From assembly GCF_002909235.1 (NCBI RefSeq), contig NZ_PHQQ01000003.1, positions 62,001-126,000 on the forward strand: a DNA stretch of 64,000 bases, written 5' to 3'. Position numbers and translations under genes: made by a program. Positions within the stretch are counted from its first letter, which is position 1, and each line of letters opens with the position of its first letter. Positions 25,349 to 34,219 of the stretch are shown here, piece after piece. This DNA comes from Arenibacter catalasegens. GTDB taxonomy: Bacteria; Bacteroidota; Bacteroidia; Flavobacteriales; Flavobacteriaceae. The notes under the pieces are model-generated. The model had not been told where the DNA came from. It did not search any database and was given only the letters and a program-made list of their open reading frames with translations.

Positions 25349-26044
25349 TTAGAGCACAAAATTAAATCCTGATTCTTCTAATTTTTTGTATTTATCATAA
25401 TCGAACCTATACAAAAAAGCGCCTTTTTTGGAGGTAGATTTATCCTTTTCGTCCAATTTAATAAGCAAATCGAAGGATAATAGTTTTTTTCTAAAATTAC
25501 GGTCATCCAATGTTGTCTGGCAAATAGCCTCGTACAATGACTGAAGTTGCGGAATGGTAAATTTTTCAGGGAGGAGTTCAAATCCAATAGGTTTGCGTAT
25601 AGTTTTTTGCTTTAGCCGCTCCAAGGCATCGACAATCATGGTATTATGATCAAGTACCAATTCTGGGATATCTTCCAAAGCAAACCACTTGGCGCCATGC
25701 AATTCCACTTGCTCCCTATCGTAATCGTTTATTCTGATTAGGGCATATTGGCCAATAGAAATACATCTTGCCCCAGAATCCCTATCTACATCGCTATACA
25801 CCCTTAACTCCTTCAAAAATATATTTTCGAGGCCTGTAAACTGGAGTAAAACACGGCGTGCGGCATCGGAAACACTCTCCTCTTCATCCACAAAACTGCC
25901 GATCAAGGACCATTCTCCCTTAAACGGGTCAATTCTTCTCCTAAAAACCAAGAGCTTTAAAATGCCCTCGTCAAAACCAAATACAATGCAATCTGTTGCT
26001 ACAAGTATTTTAGGCTGCGCAATATATGTCCGTCTATTCTCCAA
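25349..26044 (-). CDS. Nudix-domain transcriptional regulator (NrtR/AraR-like)
   Basis: 231 residues. The N-terminal Nudix fold (about 12-145) contains GEWSLIGSFVDEEESVSDAA but the box continues RRVLLQFTGL instead of REUxEExGU, so the catalytic Glu pair is lost and hydrolysis is unlikely. The C-terminal winged helix (about 150-231: FTIPQLQSLYEAICQTTLDDRNFRKKLLS) binds DNA. Proteins of this build are the NrtR (NAD metabolism) and AraR (arabinose) repressors of Bacteroidetes. A sugar-responsive role would match the xylose genes in the window, but they are 20 kb away. Monocistronic. Confidence 0.82.
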   Translation of the reverse strand: MENRRTYIAQPKILVATDCIVFGFDEGILKLLVFRRRIDPFKGEWSLIGSFVDEEESVSDAARRVLLQFTGLENIFLKELRVYSDVDRDSGARCISIGQYALIRINDYDREQVELHGAKWFALEDIPELVLDHNTMIVDALERLKQKTIRKPIGFELLPEKFTIPQLQSLYEAICQTTLDDRNFRKKLLSFDLLIKLDEKDKSTSKKGAFLYRFDYDKYKKLEESGFNFVL

Positions 26045-26266
26045 AGCCTTTATTTCATCTATAATTCACTAAAATATCAAAAATAAGTTGCAAAACACCA
26101 AAAGTGCATATTTTAAACCCTATTGGGCCAATTATAAAACACTCTGATATATGGCTATACCCAAAAATGACTTTTTAATAGGCAAAAATCCAGTTATTAA
26201 CCCAACATATTTAGCAGTCATTTAACGTCAAATCTCCTTCATTTTGAATAACTTGTAATAAAAAAG

Positions 26267-26494
26267 ATGAAAACTACTGCCATGTTCTGGGTGGCCGCAA
26301 CAACGATGGTTTTAATTTCCCTGGCCATCATGGCCGCAATGAATTTACCTATTAACTGGATTTTTTGCATTACAGTTCTAGGGCAGCTAATGCTTGGGTA
26401 TTTGGTTTTCAGAGTACTCACGGACAATTATACTACGAACAAGGCTTTTGAGGACTTTTATGAAGATCTACCTATACAGCACTATATTAGTTAG
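26267..26494 (+). CDS. small two-helix membrane protein
   Basis: 75 residues with two hydrophobic helices (about 5-27 and 31-52: TTAMFWVAATTMVLISLAIM; INWIFCITVLGQLMLGYLVF), then a short acidic tail EDFYEDLPIQHYIS. No family recognised. Its end overlaps the stop region of the convergent stress-protein gene by 8 bp. Position near Fnr-regulated genes makes a respiratory or stress role conceivable, but no Fnr box precedes it. Confidence 0.5.
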   Translation: MKTTAMFWVAATTMVLISLAIMAAMNLPINWIFCITVLGQLMLGYLVFRVLTDNYTTNKAFEDFYEDLPIQHYIS

Positions 26495-27389
26495 AAGTTG
26501 ATACTTCCCTACCTTTTTTACTATGAGGTGGAGTTCCCATTCCCAATTCCGGGATTACTAATAAAGGTATTTGAGTGTGAAAGGCCAATCTTTTAATTAC
26601 AGGTTCGCGAGTCATTTTCTCCATATAACTATGCTGATAATTTAGCATGGCCAATAAATGGATATCCAATTCATTTGCAAAAACCTCTAAGGTCTGGGAA
26701 ACTGAATTTAATTCAGAAATTGTATGCACATAATGTTCAACCTCACCCAAGTACTTCCTTAACATATTCAAGTTAAATTGCTGAACTTCCGTAAGCGATT
26801 TAATTTCATATTGTACATGTACAATCCTAATGGCCGCCTTAAAGGATTTTGCCATTTCCAATAAAGGCCTTAATTCTGAAGTAGTATAAAAGCGGTTAAA
26901 ATCTGTTGCAAAAGCAATTTCCGAAGGTGTTTTAAACTTAAAATGTTGGGGAATGGCCAGAACAGGGCAGTTTTTTATAGATTTTATTATTCGAACGGTA
27001 TTGCTTCCCATAAATACTTCCTCCAATCCAGATGCACCCTTGGTTCCGGTAACCACTAAATCTATTTGATGGGTTTCAATAATATTCTTTACTTCATCTA
27101 CTAAGAGACTAAAGGATGAAATAGTTATAAACCTATGTTTGGGATTATGGTACTTCTCCTTAATCTGCCCCATGAGCTGATCCAGACCTTTTTGAGAATT
27201 ACCCTTAACCACATCCTCACAAGCTTTCCCCACGGCCCCAGTTGCCATAAATCTACTATGGGCAATGGTAGGGGTATAGGTGTTTAAAATATAAAACTCA
27301 CACTCCTCATGCTTATATAGTGAAATTGCATATTTGGTTGCATTCCACGCATTGGGCGAAAAATCTGTAGGCAATAATATCTTTTTCAA
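26487..27389 (-). CDS. universal stress protein, two UspA domains
   Basis: About 300 residues from TTG 27389 (MKKILLPTDFSPNAWNA). An upstream TTG (27425) lies only a few bases past the predicted transcription start, so is less likely. First Usp domain has KKILLPTDFS at the start and DLVVTGTKGASGLEEVFMGSNTVRII (G-x2-G-x9-G-S/T ATP motif) near 130-155; the second domain (about 160-300) is degenerate and lacks that motif. Preceded by an Fnr-type palindrome. Usp proteins accompany hypoxic and stationary states. Confidence 0.85.
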   Translation of the reverse strand: MKKILLPTDFSPNAWNATKYAISLYKHEECEFYILNTYTPTIAHSRFMATGAVGKACEDVVKGNSQKGLDQLMGQIKEKYHNPKHRFITISSFSLLVDEVKNIIETHQIDLVVTGTKGASGLEEVFMGSNTVRIIKSIKNCPVLAIPQHFKFKTPSEIAFATDFNRFYTTSELRPLLEMAKSFKAAIRIVHVQYEIKSLTEVQQFNLNMLRKYLGEVEHYVHTISELNSVSQTLEVFANELDIHLLAMLNYQHSYMEKMTREPVIKRLAFHTQIPLLVIPELGMGTPPHSKKGREVSTSN

Positions 27390-27436
27390 ACTGTTTCGGA
27401 TTTTAAATATGCCTTTAAGAGGCAAAAACTACAGCG

Positions 27437-27479
27437 TAAAATTATAGGAAGTTAAAAGCCTGTACTATGACAATTATCA
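27437..27479 (-). promoter_or_regulatory. Fnr-type box and promoter of the usp gene
   Basis: TGACAATTATCA (27468-27479) is 11/12 to the palindrome upstream of ccoI. On the minus strand the -7-like element TAATTTTA ends at 27437, 36.5 nt from the box centre, the same spacing as at four other promoters in the window. Confidence 0.65.
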
Positions 27480-27660
27480 GGTTTTGTGGAGGGTTTAGAA
27501 TAGCGAAAAGCTAGCAGGAAAAACTGAGCTAAATGGAAGCTTACAGCGAATTTAAAAAATAAATAATAAAAACGAAGCATGTTCCTTCTTAGGATATTTG
27601 AAGGAATCCGGTTAGCGGAAGACAATTTTGGCAACAGGGAGACATTTGGCAAAATAGGAT

Positions 27661-28347
27661 TCAAGATCCCTTTACAACATCATTAAGACCCTGTCTATTG
27701 GCAATAGCCAATTTTTTTCCAGATGCTTTTATCAATCCCAATTTTTTAAATTCAGAAATAATACGGATTGCGGATTCTGTGGCCGTCCCAACTACATTGG
27801 CAATATCTTCTCGAGACAATGTTAAGGCCAAGTAGCCATCTTGATCCTCACCAAAATTTTCATCCAAATAGATAAAAGCTTCAGCTATTCGTTGTTTAAC
27901 TGTCTTTTGGGACATATTCACTATAACATCATCTGCCTCCTTTAAATCATGGGCTATATGTCTCAGCACTTCAACAGCAAAATTAGGATTGCTATTTAAG
28001 GTATCCACAATAGCGTCTTTGGGAATAAAACATACCTCCATGTCATTTACCGCAATTGCACTTAAGTTGGCCACTTCCTCGGTAATTACGGAACGCTGGC
28101 CTAAAACTGCGCCTTTTGTTGCCAGTTTTACAATTTGATCTTTACCGTTGGGGCTTAACTTGGACAACTTCGAAACCCCATCCCGAACACAATACACACC
28201 ATTGAGCTTATCACCTTCCCCAAAAATGATTTCCCCTTTTTTTAAAAATTTGGTAGTTTTAGTATCTGAAACCCTCTTTAATTCCTCCTTGTTCATTGCT
28301 CGTAAGGAATTGAATTGGCGAATAATACAATTTTCACATCTGCCCAT
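27661..28347 (-). CDS. fnr: Crp/Fnr-family oxygen/redox regulator
   Basis: 228 residues from ATG 28347 (MGRCENCIIRQFN). The longer TTG start at 28407 sits inside the operator and upstream of the promoter, so is rejected. Cyclic-nucleotide-like beta barrel about 30-150, dimer helix, then HTH (LTLSREDIANVVGTATESAIRIISEF). Cys4 and Cys7 (CENC) and Cys in MEVCFIP align with Fe-S ligands of E. coli FNR (C20, C23, C122); the C29 equivalent is Phe, but an extra Cys is present in NGVYCV. Divergent from ccoI with one shared box, so probably autoregulated and activator of the cco and hemN genes. Confidence 0.88.
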   Translation of the reverse strand: MGRCENCIIRQFNSLRAMNKEELKRVSDTKTTKFLKKGEIIFGEGDKLNGVYCVRDGVSKLSKLSPNGKDQIVKLATKGAVLGQRSVITEEVANLSAIAVNDMEVCFIPKDAIVDTLNSNPNFAVEVLRHIAHDLKEADDVIVNMSQKTVKQRIAEAFIYLDENFGEDQDGYLALTLSREDIANVVGTATESAIRIISEFKKLGLIKASGKKLAIANRQGLNDVVKGS

Positions 28348-28370
28348 AAATTCATAATTACCTGATGTGA

Positions 28371-28444
28371 CAAAATTAAAGGTTCTATCTTGGAGAAAAA
28401 CTGACAATTGTCATGTTATAAAATGACCATCATGACCATATTTG
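28371..28444. promoter_or_regulatory. divergent fnr-ccoI promoter region with one Fnr box
   Basis: The perfect palindrome TGACAATTGTCA lies at 28402-28413. Minus strand: TAATTTTG (28378-28371) is the fnr -7 element. Plus strand: CATATTTG (28437-28444) is the ccoI -7 element. Both end exactly 36.5 nt from the box centre (28407.5), so one dimer is placed symmetrically for activation or control of both genes. Confidence 0.78.
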
Positions 28445-28469
28445 CAACCGGATATTAAGTGAATAATCT

Positions 28470-30851
28470 ATGGATAAAGCTACATGCTATCATTGTGGGG
28501 ACGATTGCGGGAGCACTCCCATAGTTCATAATGATAAAAACTTCTGTTGTTTTGGCTGCAAAACTGTCTTTGAGATTTTTGCCAACAACGACTTGTCCTA
28601 CTATTATGACCTAGAATCCGCAGCAGGAGCCTCTCCAAAGATAATTGAAGGTAAGTACGACTTTTTGGATTCCAAAAACATTGCTGAAAAACTTATAGAA
28701 TTTAACGATAACGGCACCCAAATTATAAATCTATATATACCACACATCCATTGTAGCTCCTGTATTTGGATATTGGAAAACTTAAACAAACTAAATACTG
28801 GTGTTAACAGTTCTCAAGTAGATTTTCCTAAAAAGACCGTAAGGGTCAACTATAACTCCGACAAGATTAGTCTTAAAGAACTGGTTGTCCTAATGACAAA
28901 AATTGGCTATGAGCCTTACATTTCCTTAGACGATTACGATAAAAAGAAAAAAGGCATAGACCGTAGCCTGTCCTATAAATTGGGTATTGCCGGTTTTGCC
29001 TTTGGTAATGTTATGTTTCTTTCCTTCCCTGAATACTTTGAGGTTGGGGAATTTTGGCTGGAACAATTTAAAGGTGTTTTTAGATGGTTAATGTTTGCCT
29101 TTTCACTGCCTGTGGTATTCTATGCGGCACAAGATTATTTTATTTCAGCTTATAAAGGAATTAGATCAAAGTTTTTAAATATTGATATCCCCATTGCACT
29201 AGGCATTCTAGTTTTGTTTCTAAGGAGTACAGTCGAAATTATTTTCGATTGGGGATCTGGCTTTTTTGATAGCCTAACGGGATTGGTTTTCTTTTTACTT
29301 TTAGGTAAATACTTCCAGCAAAAAACTTATTCCTATCTTTCTTTTGAGCGGGATTATAAATCCTATTTCCCCATTGCAGTGACCAGAATCACAAGTAAAA
29401 ATACCGAAGAGAACGTTCAGGTATACGACATAAAAAGTGGGGATAAGCTCCTCATAAGAAGTGGGGAGTTAATTCCTGTGGATGCCATTATAATCCATGG
29501 AAATGCAAGAATCGATTACAGTTTTGTTACTGGCGAATCGGAACCTGTAGACAAAAAATCCGGCGATAAAGTTTATGCCGGGGGTCGCCAACTTAGCAGT
29601 GCAATTGAAATTGAGACCATAAAGTCTGTATCCCAAAGCTATCTTACACAGCTTTGGAGCAATGCTGTTTTTCAACACGATAAATCGGGAAGTTTTCAAA
29701 CCTTGACCGATAGTATAGGCAAAAGATTTACGATTGCCGTCTTAACGATAGCCTTTGTCTCAGCCATTATATGGTTAACTATAGATCCCAGCAAAACGGT
29801 AAATGTCTTTACCGCAGTACTCATTATTGCATGCCCTTGTGCCATTGCCTTGGCCGCCCCTTTTACCTTAGGCAATATGCTTCGAATTTTTGGTCGTCAT
29901 AAATTTTATTTAAGGGATACCCAGACCATTGAACAATTGGCGCAGATAGATACCGCTATTTTCGACAAAACGGGCACTATTACCACTGCAGAAAAGGGAC
30001 ATGTATATTATGAAGGAATTGAATTGACCAACGAAGAAGAGTCTTTATTAAAAAACACCTTACGTTCGTCCAATCACCCGTTGAGCAGAAAGCTTTATGA
30101 TATGTTGGCAGAACAAAACATTGTACCCTTGGAAGAATATGAAGAGTATTTAGGCCAGGGAATAAAAGGCTCAACCATTACGGATAGTGTTAAAATTGGT
30201 TCGGCTGCCTTTGTCGGCAAAACCCAAACAAACACTACGGAAAATACCTCTGTACATCTCAGCTCCAACGATGAATACAAAGGCTGTTTTATTTTTCAGA
30301 ACCACTATCGGGATGGGGTATCGGAAACCTTCAAAACAATGTCCCAAGACTTGGAATTGGCCATCCTTTCTGGCGACAACACTGGTGAAAAATCAAACCT
30401 GACAAAATTATTGCCAGCAGGTACCCCTTTATATTTTAATCAAAAACCGGACAGCAAACTCCAATTCATAAAGTCGCTCCAAGATCAAAACAAAAAAGTA
30501 ATGATGGTAGGTGATGGTCTAAACGATGCCGGAGCCTTGGCGCAAAGCAATGTAGGTATAGCCATATCAGAAAATGTAAATGTTTTTTCCCCAGCCTGCG
30601 ATGGCATTCTGGACGCTAAAAATTTCAAATTCCTATACCAGTATATTTTAGCCTCAAGGAAAGCTATTAAGATTATAAAACTAAGCTTTATACTTTCCTT
30701 ACTATATAACGTGGTCGGATTGTATTTTGCGGTAACCGGACAATTAGAGCCGGTTATTGCTGCCATCCTGATGCCCTTGAGTTCTATAAGTATTGTACTG
30801 TTCACTACACTTGCCACGAACAGATTGGGACGTAAGCTGGGAAACGAATAA
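28470..30851 (+). CDS. ccoI: CcoI/FixI copper-translocating P-type ATPase
   Basis: 793 residues. The N-terminal Cys-rich metal domain (CYHCGDDCG...FCCFGC) is followed by a ferredoxin-like copper domain with HCSSCIW near 95. Eight membrane helices follow with CPCAIALA (transport motif) near 455, DKTGTIT (phosphorylated Asp) near 498 and GDGLNDAGAL near 680. The double N-terminal domain and CPC motif identify CcoI/FixI, which exports Cu to load the binuclear centre of cbb3 oxidase. In this genome it is divergent from fnr and separate from the cco operon, which starts 3.2 kb away, with an Fnr box in its promoter. Confidence 0.95.
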   Translation: MDKATCYHCGDDCGSTPIVHNDKNFCCFGCKTVFEIFANNDLSYYYDLESAAGASPKIIEGKYDFLDSKNIAEKLIEFNDNGTQIINLYIPHIHCSSCIWILENLNKLNTGVNSSQVDFPKKTVRVNYNSDKISLKELVVLMTKIGYEPYISLDDYDKKKKGIDRSLSYKLGIAGFAFGNVMFLSFPEYFEVGEFWLEQFKGVFRWLMFAFSLPVVFYAAQDYFISAYKGIRSKFLNIDIPIALGILVLFLRSTVEIIFDWGSGFFDSLTGLVFFLLLGKYFQQKTYSYLSFERDYKSYFPIAVTRITSKNTEENVQVYDIKSGDKLLIRSGELIPVDAIIIHGNARIDYSFVTGESEPVDKKSGDKVYAGGRQLSSAIEIETIKSVSQSYLTQLWSNAVFQHDKSGSFQTLTDSIGKRFTIAVLTIAFVSAIIWLTIDPSKTVNVFTAVLIIACPCAIALAAPFTLGNMLRIFGRHKFYLRDTQTIEQLAQIDTAIFDKTGTITTAEKGHVYYEGIELTNEEESLLKNTLRSSNHPLSRKLYDMLAEQNIVPLEEYEEYLGQGIKGSTITDSVKIGSAAFVGKTQTNTTENTSVHLSSNDEYKGCFIFQNHYRDGVSETFKTMSQDLELAILSGDNTGEKSNLTKLLPAGTPLYFNQKPDSKLQFIKSLQDQNKKVMMVGDGLNDAGALAQSNVGIAISENVNVFSPACDGILDAKNFKFLYQYILASRKAIKIIKLSFILSLLYNVVGLYFAVTGQLEPVIAAILMPLSSISIVLFTTLATNRLGRKLGNE

Positions 30852-30906
30852 TACACAATTGAACTGTGGCAGTCTAAACATAGCTTATAATCAAATTTCA
30901 ACAAAT

Positions 30907-30939
30907 AAAAAGGCAACTGTATAAAAACAGTTGCCTTTT
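30907..30939. terminator. bidirectional terminator between ccoI and the cytochrome c lipoprotein gene
   Basis: 13-bp perfect stem AAAAGGCAACTGT/ACAGTTGCCTTTT with a 7-nt AT-rich loop and T-runs on both strands, between two convergent genes (stops at 30851 and 30979). Confidence 0.85.
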
Positions 30940-30978
30940 AGTTATTTAATTTGCTTAAGTCAAAGAAAGTTGCATCTC

Positions 30979-33633
30979 TTATTTCTGTTGCTCCAAATAC
31001 GCTACCAACGAAGCCATTTCCTCATAACTAAGGGCATTTACCAGCCCAGAAGGCATCATAGAGGTTTCGAGTTCCTTTCTTTCAGAAATATCGGATTTCT
31101 TAAGTTGGGTTGCCGAACCTACAATATTTCTTATGGTGAGGTCGGTGGCGGATTCTTGGGTAACAAACCCAACATAATTATCACCTTCATTTGTCTTTAT
31201 CTGCACTGTTGAAAACCCTTGGGAAATAGAAGCATTTGGTTTCAAAATAGATTCGGCAATCTGCTCCCTGTTCATTATAGAACCTATTTGCCCCATAAAC
31301 GGACCTTTCATTACTTCTCCTGAAGCTACACTATGACAAGTAAAACAAGCCTGCGTTTTAAATATTTCCTTACCTTTTTCTGGGTCGCCCTCAATGCTTT
31401 TAAGTGCAATCATAATATCCTCAATGGAGGCCTCACCAATCTGTCCCTTTTTATTTTTGATCTTTTCAAGATCCACAGCCGGCATATCTTCCTTGGGAGC
31501 AGTTATTTCCACAGTGCCAAAATCATCTATCGCCAATCGGTACTTACTGTTCAATTCTGCATATAATTCTTTTTCATCCCCTGAAGTTTTTTCCCATTCC
31601 CCTTTTAAAAAGGAACGGATTACTGGCGTATAATCCCATTCAACTGTTTTATAGTATGGGCCATGTGTATCCGGACGGGTACTCCACCACCAAGAAGTAT
31701 CGTAAGGCGCCTCTTTATGATAAATACGCGCTAGGGTATTTATGATTTTATTCTTGAAAACGGAATCATCAGTTTGTTCATAAGCTTTTATAAGTCCGTC
31801 TACAGCTTCAGAACTATGCATGTAGCGCATTGCCCACAACGCCAAATCCTTTTGATCGGTATTCAAGGCATTTATACATGCATCCACTGCGTCTAATTTT
31901 ACCAAAGTCTTGACTGCCAAATGAGGAATTATAATTTCGGCATTGGGTTTGGCATGAGGTCCTTCTGTACCCATTCCAGGGGCTTTAAAGGAATTTGGAA
32001 CCGGAATTTCCAATAAGGCTTGGGCGACTTCCTTATTGCCCAACCTACCCAAACCAACAATTGCAGCGGCTTTCACCCTATCAGAATCTGATTTAAGTGC
32101 ATTTACAAATGGCTCTGAAGGCACATTATCAATGTCACCTAAACGGTCAGATAAAGCTCTCAAGGCAAATTCCTGGACCAGTGGATCTCCTGTCAAGGAC
32201 ACCAAGCGGTCTATTCCACCAGCACCTGCCAATTGGGCAAAGGTGAATATACCCGCAGCACGGACTTCCAATGGTAAAGTGCTATCTTCTACCAATTGCC
32301 AAACTTTATCGGCCCCTTTTCCTCTCTTAATCAATTCGTATTGGGCACTTAAACGCGTTTTGGCATTATCTGCCTTTAATAAATCTACCAAACTTCCTGT
32401 CCAATAAAAATCTTGAAGATTAGGGAATGGCTCGTAAGTATAGTCTTCAGGCACAACCCTAACTACATAACCCTTATCGGGACTTCCAGAATACCCAGCA
32501 CCATCCCAAGCAGAAAGATACATGGCACCAGCGGCATCCACATCCACATCGGTAATTTGTGGAAGCTGGATAAACTCCTCTTCATCCTGTATAAAACTAG
32601 CTTTATTTTCAGTAAGCCTATGGAAATAAAGATAGCTTCTACCCCAATCTGCCATCATAGGAACATTGTTGTATTTTTCTGGCCAACGGCTATCGTTCAT
32701 ATAAAGCGATCCGGTTCCAGAACCTCCACCTACATCTACTAATGCAGGAAGAATCTCTTCAGTAAAATGCTTGAACAAAACAGGGTATCCATATTCCCCA
32801 GATTGTATCTGATGTATAAATCTAATGTTCCATCCACCACCATCATTGGTGTTGCCCCTAGTGTAGATATTCATAAACGGATCAATTGCTACATCGTAAA
32901 TATTCCGTAATCCATGGGTATACACTTCCATTTCGGTTCCATCTGGACGTACCCTAACAACACCTCCCCCCAACATAGTCAATTGTGTACCATCGCGATC
33001 TGTTGCATTATGGAAACCAAAGTCACCTACGGCAATATATATCCATCCGTCTATTCCCATTTGAATGCCATTGGTGGCATGATCGGTCCCTCTCTCCTGT
33101 AGGTATTTGGAATTGCTCAAGTTCTTTATCAAAACTTTGGCGGGGCCATCGGCCACCCCATCCTTGTCCAAATCCTCAAATACTACCAAATCCATATTAA
33201 AGGCCTTTCCCGTTTCTAGAGAAAAAGTTGTGTGCAACACAAAAACCTGATCTCCAATAGCTAAAATACCTCGAGGGTTATCTACCTGGGCAAATTCCGT
33301 ATGATAATCCATAATCCCGTCATGGTTACAGTCTACCAAACGCTTTATAAATCCCTTATTCATTTCTTTACCTAGGGAACCCATCATGTCTACCCCTACA
33401 AAGACTTCCCCAGTTGCAGCTACAGCCATACAGGCCGGACTTGGCGTTAGGTCAGGACCGGCAAATCCAGTTATTTTTAAATCCTTTGGCCAGTTTAAAA
33501 CCTGAGCCAAAGAATCTGACGCAGGATAATTTATTACCTCAGTACTTAAAGTACATGGGGCCTCCTCATGTTTGCAACTTAAAATACTCAAACTTGAAAA
33601 TAAAATAAAGCCTGCCTTTTTAAACATATCCAA
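30979..33633 (-). CDS. lipoprotein with PQQ-like propeller, HEAT repeats and cytochrome c domain
   Basis: 884 residues. Lipobox ILSCKHEE (Cys20) after the signal peptide. A beta-propeller dehydrogenase-like region (about 50-400) contains GFAGPDLTPSPACMAV and RGTDHATNGIQMGIDGWIY, as in membrane-bound sugar dehydrogenases of the PVC-type; HEAT-like repeats occupy 420-690; a C-terminal cytochrome c has CFTCHS near 763 with distal Met in MKGPFMGQIG. Probable periplasmic sugar or alcohol dehydrogenase passing electrons to c-type cytochromes, possibly the neighbouring cbb3 oxidase. Substrate unknown; convergent with ccoI. Confidence 0.85.
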   Translation of the reverse strand: MDMFKKAGFILFSSLSILSCKHEEAPCTLSTEVINYPASDSLAQVLNWPKDLKITGFAGPDLTPSPACMAVAATGEVFVGVDMMGSLGKEMNKGFIKRLVDCNHDGIMDYHTEFAQVDNPRGILAIGDQVFVLHTTFSLETGKAFNMDLVVFEDLDKDGVADGPAKVLIKNLSNSKYLQERGTDHATNGIQMGIDGWIYIAVGDFGFHNATDRDGTQLTMLGGGVVRVRPDGTEMEVYTHGLRNIYDVAIDPFMNIYTRGNTNDGGGWNIRFIHQIQSGEYGYPVLFKHFTEEILPALVDVGGGSGTGSLYMNDSRWPEKYNNVPMMADWGRSYLYFHRLTENKASFIQDEEEFIQLPQITDVDVDAAGAMYLSAWDGAGYSGSPDKGYVVRVVPEDYTYEPFPNLQDFYWTGSLVDLLKADNAKTRLSAQYELIKRGKGADKVWQLVEDSTLPLEVRAAGIFTFAQLAGAGGIDRLVSLTGDPLVQEFALRALSDRLGDIDNVPSEPFVNALKSDSDRVKAAAIVGLGRLGNKEVAQALLEIPVPNSFKAPGMGTEGPHAKPNAEIIIPHLAVKTLVKLDAVDACINALNTDQKDLALWAMRYMHSSEAVDGLIKAYEQTDDSVFKNKIINTLARIYHKEAPYDTSWWWSTRPDTHGPYYKTVEWDYTPVIRSFLKGEWEKTSGDEKELYAELNSKYRLAIDDFGTVEITAPKEDMPAVDLEKIKNKKGQIGEASIEDIMIALKSIEGDPEKGKEIFKTQACFTCHSVASGEVMKGPFMGQIGSIMNREQIAESILKPNASISQGFSTVQIKTNEGDNYVGFVTQESATDLTIRNIVGSATQLKKSDISERKELETSMMPSGLVNALSYEEMASLVAYLEQQK

Positions 33634-33948
33634 TTAAGTTAAAATTTATAATTACCATCTAGATTGAAAATGTAGGGTAAGTATTCCCGAATTTTCAAGA
33701 GAGCTGGGCAAAACTAAAAATCTTTCGCATAATTTCTTGTTTAAATTGAATTATTCGGGCAATAAACACAATATTTTGGGTTTACCCCTACACTTCGCCA
33801 TCTATCAAACTTTTGAAGAGATATCATAATAACCTTCATATTATTATAGATTTCAATGAAAGATTACAATAAAAAATGGGATATTTGAAAAGAGGGGGAA
33901 GATAAATATACTCTTGAGTATAAGAACTTTCAATATTTTATCAAAAGC
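33634..33948. other. AT-rich divergent spacer before the cco promoter
   Basis: 315 bp without ORF between the cytochrome c lipoprotein gene and the cco operon. It should contain the minus-strand promoter of the former; nothing else recognisable. Confidence 0.4.
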
Positions 33949-33991
33949 TGACAAATGTCATATTATTCCATAATCCCCATGTTTAGTTTTA
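33949..33991 (+). promoter_or_regulatory. Fnr-type box and promoter of the cco operon
   Basis: TGACAAATGTCA (33949-33960, one mismatch to the perfect palindrome) and -7-like TAGTTTTA (33984-33991). The distance from box centre to the end of the -7 element is 36.5 nt. Transcription would start about 12 bp before ccoS. Confidence 0.7.
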
Positions 33992-34010
33992 CGCCCTAAT
34001 TCAGGTAGGT

Positions 34011-34217
34011 ATGAGTGTAATTTATTTATTGCTGACATTGAGTATTGTTATAGCCGTCATCTTTTTTGCGGCTTTTATTATTGCCACCAAGAATGGTCAA
34101 TATGATGATTCCTATACCCCATCCGTTCGCATGCTTTTCGAAGATGAACTCGTAAAAGATTCTAAAGCGGACACCAAAAAAATATCTAACCAAAAAAGTG
34201 AAAGTCAAAAATTGTAA
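34011..34217 (+). CDS. ccoS: cbb3 oxidase assembly protein CcoS
   Basis: 68 residues: one N-terminal membrane helix (MSVIYLLLTLSIVIAVIFFAAFIIA) and a short tail with the family pattern NGQYDD...PSVRMLFED. CcoS is needed for cofactor insertion into the cbb3 catalytic subunit. Two bases separate it from ccoNO, and it is the first gene of the operon. Confidence 0.93.
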   Translation: MSVIYLLLTLSIVIAVIFFAAFIIATKNGQYDDSYTPSVRMLFEDELVKDSKADTKKISNQKSESQKL

Positions 34218-34219
34218 TT

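Noticed and set aside
27661-28407. Longer Fnr start at 28407
   Set aside because: The TTG lies within the Fnr box and upstream of the predicted -7 element, so cannot be translated from that promoter.
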